From contig DUGQ01000174.1 of the NCBI GenBank assembly GCA_013331315.1, positions 1 to 12,122 on the forward strand: a stretch of DNA of 12,122 bases, written 5' to 3'. Shown piece after piece: positions 6,333-11,597 of the stretch; the stretch's first letter is position 1; every line of letters begins with the position of its first letter. The notes under the pieces are model-generated. The model saw only the letters and a list, made by a program, of their open reading frames with translations, did not search any database and was not told the origin of the DNA. The DNA is from Thermoplasmata archaeon. Lineage in GTDB: Archaea; Thermoplasmatota; Thermoplasmata; UBA10834. A program made the translations under genes and the position numbers.

Positions 6333-6373
6333 GACCACAGGGTCCCGACCAACTGACTAAGGGGTAGTACACG

Positions 6374-6691
6374 ATGGCTGCGAAGGCAGGAAGATCGGTT
6401 CTCACGAGCAAGATCGAGGCCGAGATAGAGCTGCTACAGAGACATGTGCAGATGTTGAAGGCGATAATGGACAACGAGCCCATCGGCATCATCAGGCTTT
6501 CCGAGATGCTCCAGTACCCGCAGCACAAGGTGAGGTACTCTCTGAGGATCCTTGAACAGGAGAACCTCATCGAGCCGTCGCCCGACGGGGCCGTGACGAC
6601 CGAGAAGATACAGGACTTCCTGGACCATCTCAAGGACACGTTGGACAACATGAGCGGCACGGTCAATGAGCTGCGGGAATCTATCGAGTAG
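6374..6691 (+). CDS. Small winged-helix transcriptional regulator
   Basis: 105 residues. An N-terminal helix (12-32) leads into a winged helix-turn-helix: PIGIIRLSEMLQYPQHKVRYSLRILEQENLIEPSPDGAVTT (36-76), in which LSEML...HKVRYSLRIL is the DNA-reading part and LIEPSPDGAVTT the wing. The rest (77-105) is an amphipathic helix (IQDFLDHLKDTLDNMSGTVNELRESI) suited to dimerisation. No cysteine and no ligand-binding domain are present, so any signal would come from DNA occupancy, protein partners or regulation of its own level. AAGGGGT precedes the ATG at a workable distance. A palindrome at 6316-6332 may be its own operator. It is divergent from the ABC transporter operon, a common arrangement for a local regulator, although that link is inferred. 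Confidence 0.75.
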   Translation: MAAKAGRSVLTSKIEAEIELLQRHVQMLKAIMDNEPIGIIRLSEMLQYPQHKVRYSLRILEQENLIEPSPDGAVTTEKIQDFLDHLKDTLDNMSGTVNELRESIE

Positions 6692-6740
6692 ATTCCCGCC
6701 CCATACGCCCGTGCCAGGCCGCTCGGGAGCCTGCAAAAGG

Positions 6741-6750
6741 CTTATTATGC
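6741..6750 (+). promoter_or_regulatory. TATA box of tRNA-Asn
   Basis: CTTATTATGC lies about 36 bases before the mature 5' end, giving a pre-tRNA with a short leader of about 10 bases to be removed by RNase P. Confidence 0.55.
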
Positions 6751-6781
6751 ACGTAGGGTTAACTGCGGCTCGCACCCATGT

Positions 6782-6857
6782 GCCGTCGTAGCTCAGTCGG
6801 TGGAGCGTCCGCCTGTTAAGCGGAAGGTCAACGGTTCGAACCCGTTCGACGGCGCCA
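6782..6857 (+). tRNA. tRNA-Asn (GUU), CCA encoded
   Basis: Full cloverleaf: acceptor GCCGTCG (6782-6788) pairs with CGACGGC (6847-6853); D-arm GCTC/GAGC; anticodon stem TCCGC/GCGGA closes the loop CTGTTAA with anticodon GTT; T-arm AACGG/CCGTT closes TTCGAAC. The discriminator is G (6854), as expected for tRNA-Asn, followed by an encoded CCA (6855-6857). No intron. C56, the target of the aTrm56 enzyme encoded in this window, is present. Confidence 0.97.
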
Positions 6858-6864
6858 CTCATTC

Positions 6865-7824
6865 CTATTCTACCTCGGGTTCGCGTCCTACGCGCCTCAC
6901 GAGCCAGTAGGAGAACGCGGCGAACACGATGCCGACGACCGACATGCCCATCATCCCGTTCACCTCGTGGACGGGTGAGAGGACGATGAACACAGACATG
7001 AGACCGACCGCGAAGTAGGCCTTGTGCGGCCTGTTCCTCGCGGACCCGATTCTGCGCGCAAGTGCGAGCAGGGCCGCAGCGCTGAGCAGAAGCAGTATTC
7101 CAATCATGATCGCGGGATGGACGCCTTCCGGAGCCGCACCGGCGACCACGAATGAACCGAGCACGAATGCGAACCCCAGCAGAGCGAACCTCCACGGTCT
7201 CCAGGAAGGTGTTCCTCCGGATGGCGAGAGAACTTCGTCGGGCACTTTGACCGCAACTACGACAAGAACCGCTGTTGCCAGGAATGCGAGAAGGTACTCG
7301 CCGGCTCCCGGGAAGAAATCCTGCGCGTAGGTGAAGAGGACGGCGCAGAAGGCTATGTCCGCTGTGAACAGGAGCGCGACGACTCTCAGGCCGCGCCGCC
7401 CGAGCAACGGTTCGCTCTCGAGCCTCGGGAAGATCAGGGCGACGAGCAGGATCGGGAGGCAGATACTGATCGCGGAGTGGTATATCGTCAGCCACACGGC
7501 CCACACCCAGTTTACACCGAGGTACCGTCCGTACTCGGCCAGCGCTCCCAGATCCTGCCATCCAGGGTCGAAGAAGCTCTTGACCGCGATCCCCTCCTCT
7601 ATGATCCCGTACGCCGCTCCCAAGGCTATCGTGGCCGCCCATCCTTTCCTCCATCTGATGACGAGCTCCCGTATCAGAAGCGCTCCTGCTCCGTACATCC
7701 CGAGGAGCAAGGCGAAGAGGAACGGATTGAAGAACTCGAGAGGAGGAGACGACCCTGAGAGCATCTCCCCGATAAGTGGGGACAGGAGCGCGAGAACCAC
7801 GAGCGCGCGGGTCTTCTCGGTCAT
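6865..7824 (-). CDS. Uncharacterised polytopic membrane protein with EE/H/HxxN residue set
   Basis: 319 residues and about eight to nine membrane segments (roughly 6-22, 32-51, 62-76, 105-133, 146-166, 176-193, 212-231, 238-256, 270-290, 292-309). I recognise the conserved-looking block YGIIEEGIAVKSFFDPGWQDLG (73-93), followed by GVNWVWAVWLTIYHSAISI (103-121), but I know no function for it. Glu76-Glu77, His116 and His286-x-x-Asn289 recall, in order, the EE, H and HxxN motifs of CPBP/CAAX-type intramembrane proteases; this is a resemblance, not a proven relation, because the Arg of EExxxR is absent and spacing differs. The ATG at 7824 fits the TATA box at 7848-7857 with a leaderless mRNA; a GTG at 7875 would add 17 residues and lie upstream of the predicted start. 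It stands alone and is divergent from the AhpD-like gene. Confidence 0.6.
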   Translation of the reverse strand: MTEKTRALVVLALLSPLIGEMLSGSSPPLEFFNPFLFALLLGMYGAGALLIRELVIRWRKGWAATIALGAAYGIIEEGIAVKSFFDPGWQDLGALAEYGRYLGVNWVWAVWLTIYHSAISICLPILLVALIFPRLESEPLLGRRGLRVVALLFTADIAFCAVLFTYAQDFFPGAGEYLLAFLATAVLVVVAVKVPDEVLSPSGGTPSWRPWRFALLGFAFVLGSFVVAGAAPEGVHPAIMIGILLLLSAAALLALARRIGSARNRPHKAYFAVGLMSVFIVLSPVHEVNGMMGMSVVGIVFAAFSYWLVRRVGREPEVE

Positions 7825-7847
7825 CCTCCACGTAATGCGCGAATGGC

Positions 7848-7857
7848 TAATGAAAGG
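7848..7857 (-). promoter_or_regulatory. TATA box of the polytopic membrane protein gene
   Basis: The minus strand reads CTTTCATTAG, centred about 28 bases before the ATG at 7824, supporting that start and a leaderless message. Confidence 0.5.
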
Positions 7858-7882
7858 GCAACCCCGGCGCTCCACTCGGAAA

Positions 7883-7891
7883 GACTTTAAG
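7883..7891 (+). promoter_or_regulatory. TATA box of the AhpD-like gene
   Basis: GACTTTAAG predicts transcription from about 7912-7914, leaving a leader of around 30 bases that includes a GGTG ribosome-binding sequence and a four-codon upstream reading frame. Confidence 0.6.
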
Positions 7892-7942
7892 GGGGACCGT
7901 GATTAGTGTCCCGCAGGACCACTAGAATGCTGGTGTAGGAAG

Positions 7943-8500
7943 ATGACCTGGATCAAGACGGTCAGCCACGAAGAGGCGTCGGGAAGAACCAAAGAGGTAT
8001 ACGACAGAATCCTGAAGGAGCGCGACCACGTAGCCAACATCTTCTTGGCTCAGGGATTGGACCCCACCGTTCTCGAGAAGAACATGGAACTCTACCAGGA
8101 GATACTCCTCGGAGAGGGTCCTCTAAGCCGGGAGGAGAGGGAGATGATCGCGGTCATAGTGTCCGCCGCCAACAGATGCGCCTACGGCGCGGTCCACCAC
8201 TCCGAGGCGCTGGAGAAGGTCGAGCATGACAACGGCGCCCTGTACAAACTGATCAAGGAGTATTCCCAGAAGGCCGAGACCCCCAGGAACAAGGCCCTCC
8301 TGGCATACGCTGCGAAGGTCACACTGGACCCGAAGGACATCACGGCGGACGACGTCGTGGACATGCGCGAGGCCGGTTTGAGCGACGAGGAGATACTTCG
8401 CGCGACCCTCGTCGCGGCGTACTTCAACTTCTCCAACAGGATATCTCTCAGCCTAGGCGTCGAGCTGGAGAAGGGCAAGACCAGGAACTACCGTTACTGA
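7943..8500 (+). CDS. Peroxidase-related AhpD/carboxymuconolactone decarboxylase-like protein
   Basis: 185 residues, all-helical AhpD-like fold. The line LSREEREMIAVIVSAANRC (61-79) with the His pair 85-86, and the C-terminal YFNFSNRISLSLGVELE (160-176), match the peroxidase-related branch (TIGR01926-like) closely. The usual active site is CxxC...H; here it reads CAYGAVHH, so the second cysteine is Gly82, and Cys79 is the only cysteine of the whole protein. A dithiol-disulfide peroxidase cycle within one subunit is therefore impossible; a one-cysteine mechanism, an intersubunit disulfide or a non-peroxidatic role remain. The codon is GGC, one base away from TGC. The ATG at 7943 has GGTG seven bases before it. 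Divergent from the membrane-protein gene and followed by tRNA(CAU). Confidence 0.85.
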   Translation: MTWIKTVSHEEASGRTKEVYDRILKERDHVANIFLAQGLDPTVLEKNMELYQEILLGEGPLSREEREMIAVIVSAANRCAYGAVHHSEALEKVEHDNGALYKLIKEYSQKAETPRNKALLAYAAKVTLDPKDITADDVVDMREAGLSDEEILRATLVAAYFNFSNRISLSLGVELEKGKTRNYRY

Positions 8501-8554
8501 TGACCGTGGCCAGCCACCGCATCCCGAGATGCCCGCTGACCAAGGCACGGAAAC

Positions 8555-8564
8555 GCTAATTAGG
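8555..8564 (+). promoter_or_regulatory. TATA box of the intron-containing tRNA
   Basis: GCTAATTAGG is centred about 29 bases before the mature 5' end at 8589, so the primary transcript should start within a few bases of the tRNA. Confidence 0.55.
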
Positions 8565-8588
8565 ATGAGAATGTTTAGAGGACGGTAC

Positions 8589-8688
8589 GGGCCCGTAGCT
8601 TAGTCCGGCGGAGCGATTGGCTCATATGGGGCCTTCAGGCCCCTGGGTGACCAATTGGTCATCGGTTCAAATCCGATCGGGCCCACCA
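8589..8688 (+). tRNA. tRNA with CAU anticodon and a 23-base intron, probably tRNA-Ile2
   Basis: Acceptor GGGCCCG (8589-8595) pairs with CGGGCCC (8678-8684); D-arm GCTT/GAGC; anticodon stem ATTGG (8616-8620)/CCAAT (8651-8655); T-arm ATCGG/CCGAT around TTCAAAT; A73 then an encoded CCA (8686-8688). Anticodon CAT is at 8623-8625. An intron (8627-8649) interrupts the loop after base 37. Removing it leaves the loop CTCATAA. The GGGCCCG acceptor and A73 are typical of archaeal isoleucine tRNAs, so I favour tRNA-Ile2, in which C34 is changed to agmatidine by TiaS to read AUA codons. An elongator tRNA-Met is the alternative; the initiator is unlikely because its usual A1-U72 pair is absent. Confidence 0.93.
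8627..8649 (+). other. tRNA intron with canonical bulge-helix-bulge
   Basis: Inside the intron GGGGCC (8628-8633) pairs with GGCCCC (8638-8643) around a TTCA loop. The central 4-bp helix joins CTCA (8621-8624) to TGGG (8644-8647). It is flanked by the three-base bulges TAT (8625-8627) and TGA (8648-8650). Cutting between the second and third base of each bulge removes exactly 8627-8649, as the archaeal splicing endonuclease does. Confidence 0.9.
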
Positions 8689-8706
8689 CTCGAATCAAAA
8701 GGAGCC

Positions 8707-8835
8707 TCACAGCTCCCTCATCGGTTTGTTGCAGCAGACGAGGACGCCGACACCTTCCTTCGTGACACTGACTTCCTGCCCGCAGATGTCACAGTGGTAC
8801 GTCTTGCCGAGTTTTCCCTTAACCAGATAGCTCAC
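8707..8835 (-). CDS. Desulforedoxin-like mini-protein (rubredoxin-type iron site)
   Basis: A 42-residue protein, MSYLVKGKLGKTYHCDICGQ at the start and VLVCCNKPMREL at the end. The four cysteines are Cys15, Cys18, Cys34 and Cys35, that is CxxC, 15 residues, CC. This is exactly the spacing of desulforedoxin and of the N-terminal domain of desulfoferrodoxin, where the cysteines hold one iron atom in a tetrahedral FeS4 site. The likely role is one-electron transfer, for instance to a superoxide or peroxide reductase; no partner lies next door. The start is a GTG at 8835 directly behind GGAGGAG, with no ATG available in frame; a CTG at 8826 is a weaker alternative. A TATA box lies at 8863-8873. 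It sits between the tRNA and a divergent GNAT-like gene. Confidence 0.85.
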   Translation of the reverse strand: MSYLVKGKLGKTYHCDICGQEVSVTKEGVGVLVCCNKPMREL

Positions 8836-8862
8836 CTCCTCCGGCCGATTGATTACGCCTAT

Positions 8863-8873
8863 GAAAGTTAAAC
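8863..8873 (-). promoter_or_regulatory. TATA box of the desulforedoxin-like gene
   Basis: The minus strand reads GTTTAACTTTC, which predicts transcription from about 8842, just before GGAGGAG and the GTG at 8835. Confidence 0.5.
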
Positions 8874-8915
8874 GTTGTCCCGCAAGACGGGCGGAACGGG
8901 GTTGCCTGAGGGAAA

Positions 8916-8925
8916 ACCGTTATGC
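8916..8925 (+). promoter_or_regulatory. TATA box of the thioredoxin-GNAT fusion gene
   Basis: AACCGTTATG predicts transcription from about 8946, so the message begins with GGGGTGAT, a ribosome-binding site close to the ATG at 8956. This argues against the longer GTG-initiated frame that begins at 8875. Confidence 0.45.
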
Positions 8926-8955
8926 GTGTCGGCAATCATCATCGGGGTGATAGTC

Positions 8956-9735
8956 ATGCCGAGCAGCCTGAGGTTCCTGTATTTCGGGTATCAGTGCCCG
9001 CACAACACATACCTGTTGGCGAGGATCAAGACCCTGGCCTGGAAGGAATCCGTCCCCCTGCACATCGACGACGTGACGGGAGATCCCGGGAAGTGCGAGG
9101 AATACAGGATCTTCTCGCCCACGACTCTCATCGTGAACGACAGCCTGCGCTGGTTGGGCCCTTTCTCAAGGGAGGAGGTCTTGGCGATGCTCTACGACGA
9201 GGAGCTTCCGCCTAGAGAGCGAGGCGCCTTGGCGGACGAGCCAGTGGTGGAGGGAGAACTCGCCCCGATCACCCCTGAGTCAGTACTCTCCACCTGCGCC
9301 CCGTGCTTAATGTCCGACGACGTCGGGTTGTGCAGGGGGAAGGCGGAGTGGACTCAGACCATCCTCGGGGAGACCGGGGCCGATCATCTAGGATACCTTC
9401 ACTTCGAAGACGGCACGTGCGTGGGAGGGGCCGAGTACCTGCCGTCGACCAGGATACCCTATCCGATACCGGACAAGAGGAATACCAACGCGTTCCTGAC
9501 ATGTTCGTTCAGGTCGGACGCCGAGAAGGATTACATGTCGTTCCCGCTTAGGAAACTCGTTGACGAGCTAGGGGCATCCGGCTATGATACCCTTTCAGCG
9601 GTCTGTTCGACGAACACCGCCTTCCCGAACGGCCCTGCCGACTGGTTCGAGAGAATGGGATTCGAGAGAAGGGAAACTCTCGCCCACGAGGAGCTCCACG
9701 ACACGGACCTCGTCTTCATGCAACTTCGTCTCTGA
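8956..9735 (+). CDS. Thioredoxin-like domain fused to a GNAT-like acetyltransferase domain
   Basis: 259 residues, cytosolic. Residues 5-80 resemble a thioredoxin fold: LRFLYFGYQCPHNTYLLARI with a single cysteine (Cys14-Pro-His-Asn) where CxxC would stand, and SPTTLIVND as the cis-proline segment. After a linker comes a cysteine cluster (Cys114, Cys117, Cys126: STCAPCL...LCRGKAEW), a feature of a GNAT-related family. Then follow GYLHFEDGTCVGGAEYLPS (146-164), FLTCSF (170-175) and FPNGPADWFERMGFERRE (213-230), which match the strand-helix order of GNAT acetyltransferases. The CoA-binding RxxGxG loop is not recognisable (RSDAEKDYM), so enzymatic activity is uncertain. ATG 8956 follows GGGGTGAT. 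The S9 peptidase gene begins 59 bases after its stop and may share its transcript. Confidence 0.65.
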   Translation: MPSSLRFLYFGYQCPHNTYLLARIKTLAWKESVPLHIDDVTGDPGKCEEYRIFSPTTLIVNDSLRWLGPFSREEVLAMLYDEELPPRERGALADEPVVEGELAPITPESVLSTCAPCLMSDDVGLCRGKAEWTQTILGETGADHLGYLHFEDGTCVGGAEYLPSTRIPYPIPDKRNTNAFLTCSFRSDAEKDYMSFPLRKLVDELGASGYDTLSAVCSTNTAFPNGPADWFERMGFERRETLAHEELHDTDLVFMQLRL

Positions 9736-9794
9736 CGACGGCGCTCTGCAAACCATGAAATCCGAAGACCCCCTCACCCCAAGAGGTGTCTGAT

Positions 9795-11597
9795 ATGGGC
9801 AGTGGTCGAGAAGGAACGAGGATGAGCGTATCCTCTCTGTTCAAGGCAATCGAGATCCAAGACCTCAGCGTCCACCCCGATGGCAGGAAGGCGATTGCTT
9901 CGGTCAACAGGGGCCGCAACTGGGAGCTTGCCACCATAGACCTCCGCGCAGGCGCCTTAGCCAAGTTCCTGACTAGCGACCAATCGCTTCTGTCGCCGCT
10001 CTATTCTGACGACGGAGAGCGGATCGCCTACAACGCGGACTTCGAGGGGAATGAGGATTACGACGTGTTCATCATCCGATCGGACGGCTCCGCCTCGCCG
10101 AAGAGGCTGACCGACGGCGTCGCGGACAACTCCCACCCGACGTTCTCTCCCGACGGGGCGCTGATAGCATTCACATCGAACCGCAAGCGGGACATGGAGA
10201 ACCTGTACGTCGTCAAGACGACCGGGGGCTCGCTGAAGAGGCTGACGAACGAGGAGTTGCCGGTCAGGGACTTCGAATGGTCCCCAGACGGCGCGAGAAT
10301 CGCCTACGGCACTGGAATTTCCGACGACGACTACATATCCGTTGTCGACCTGGCCAGCGGGAAGTCGAGGAAGGTCCTGGCAAAGAGGAATGTCGAGTAT
10401 GGGATCACTGGAGACCACGGAGGCAGGGCGCTTCAATGGTCCCGCGACGGCAGGCGGCTCATGTTCACATCCAATGAGAACGACTCGTTCGACATCGGCG
10501 AGCTAGACCTCCGGTCGAAGAAGAGCAGATGGCTGGTCCGGTCCCCTAACGACAAGTACGCTCCGCGGTGGTCCCCGGACGAGACGATGCTCGCTTATCA
10601 GGAGGTGAATGACCCGGACGTGGTGCTCAAGGTGAGGGGAGGGCGGCGCGCGAGACGGGTTTCCCCTGAAGATGGTGTCACTAGGATACCGCACTGGCTC
10701 CCCGACGGCTCAGGAATGGTGTTCGCGAACAGCTCGTCGATGAGACCGGAGGAGTTGTTCAGGACCACGAGAGGGTCGGCCAGGAAGATCACCAGGTTCA
10801 TGAAGGAGCCGCTCCCGTCAAGGGCATTCGCGCGCCCCAGGCTGGTGAGGTACAGGTCGTTCGACGGCCGGTTGATCTCCGCCATGCTGTTCGTGTCGAG
10901 AGGAGGGCCGACGGGAAGGGGCGTTGTCATACCTCATGGCGGGCCGGAGATGCAATCGGTGAACCTCTGGGACCAGATCGTGCAGATGTTCGTGATTAAG
11001 GGATTCTCCGTGATACTGCCGAACTACAGGGGGTCGACAGGCTACGGCCGAGAGTTCCTCCACCTTCACGACGGTGACCTTGGCGGTGGGGACCTGAAGG
11101 ACACGCTGCACGCGGGAACTTATCTTGTCCGGTCTGGCATCACTGACGAGGACAAGCTCGGATTCTGGGGCGCCAGCTACGGCGGGTTCCTCTGCATGCT
11201 CGCCTTGACAAAGGCCCCGGACATGTGGGCTGCGGGGGTTTCGGTCGTCGGGTTCTTCGACTGGGAGACCGAGTTCGCGCACGAGAGGGGCTTCCTGAAG
11301 GCCTACGATCTGAAGAAGATGGGAGACCCTGTAAAGAACCGGGACCGATACAGGAACCATTCTCCCATTCACTTCCTTGAGAACCTGCGAGCGCCTCTCT
11401 TGCTGACGGCCTCCTCGAGGGATGTTAGATGCCCGCCCACGGAGTCAAGGGCGTTGGTCGAGAAGCTGAGAAGAATGGGCAAGGAGCACGAGTATCACGA
11501 ATACACTGACGAAGGGCACTGGCCGCGCAAGAGAAAGAACTTGAAGGACCTCTACGAGAGATCCGTTCGGTTCCTGGACCGTAGAATTCCTGGTTGA
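9795..11597 (+). CDS. S9-family serine peptidase (acylaminoacyl-peptidase/prolyl-oligopeptidase-like)
   Basis: 600 residues without a signal peptide, so cytosolic. Residues 15-335 form a beta-propeller of TolB/DPP-type blades, seen as repeated WSPDG/FSPDG turns (SPDGALIAFTSN, WSPDGARIAY, WSRDGRRLMFTS, WSPDETMLAY, LPDGSGMVFA), which filters peptide access. Residues 345-600 are an alpha/beta hydrolase with oxyanion motif HGGPE, nucleophile Ser461 (GFWGASYGGF), Asp543 (SSRDVR) and His575 (DEGHWP), a complete triad. It probably trims small peptides released by the proteasome, taking blocked or free N-terminal residues; exact specificity is not readable. The ATG at 9795 has GAGGTG six bases ahead; a GTG (9786) and an ATG (9822) are alternatives. 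No clear TATA box is seen, so it may be co-transcribed with the preceding gene. Confidence 0.95.
   Translation: MGSGREGTRMSVSSLFKAIEIQDLSVHPDGRKAIASVNRGRNWELATIDLRAGALAKFLTSDQSLLSPLYSDDGERIAYNADFEGNEDYDVFIIRSDGSASPKRLTDGVADNSHPTFSPDGALIAFTSNRKRDMENLYVVKTTGGSLKRLTNEELPVRDFEWSPDGARIAYGTGISDDDYISVVDLASGKSRKVLAKRNVEYGITGDHGGRALQWSRDGRRLMFTSNENDSFDIGELDLRSKKSRWLVRSPNDKYAPRWSPDETMLAYQEVNDPDVVLKVRGGRRARRVSPEDGVTRIPHWLPDGSGMVFANSSSMRPEELFRTTRGSARKITRFMKEPLPSRAFARPRLVRYRSFDGRLISAMLFVSRGGPTGRGVVIPHGGPEMQSVNLWDQIVQMFVIKGFSVILPNYRGSTGYGREFLHLHDGDLGGGDLKDTLHAGTYLVRSGITDEDKLGFWGASYGGFLCMLALTKAPDMWAAGVSVVGFFDWETEFAHERGFLKAYDLKKMGDPVKNRDRYRNHSPIHFLENLRAPLLLTASSRDVRCPPTESRALVEKLRRMGKEHEYHEYTDEGHWPRKRKNLKDLYERSVRFLDRRIPG

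Noticed and set aside
6434..7831. A 465-codon minus-strand open frame
   Set aside because: It runs through a tRNA gene, the winged-helix gene and the membrane-protein gene in another frame; its Arg-rich composition is typical of a GC-driven shadow frame.
8617..8871. An 84-codon plus-strand frame starting inside the tRNA
   Set aside because: It begins in the intron-containing tRNA and is antisense to the desulforedoxin-like gene, whose cysteine pattern is clearly real.
8879..8901. CCCG/CGGG dyad between the desulforedoxin-like and fusion genes
   Set aside because: Only 4-bp arms in GC-rich DNA; not better than chance.
8875..8955. N-terminal extension of the thioredoxin-GNAT fusion
   Set aside because: The GTG start at 8875 precedes the TATA box at 8916-8925; the ATG at 8956 has a good ribosome-binding site.
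9957..11372. Long minus-strand frames opposite the S9 peptidase
   Set aside because: They are antisense shadows; the plus-strand gene has a complete catalytic triad and propeller repeats.
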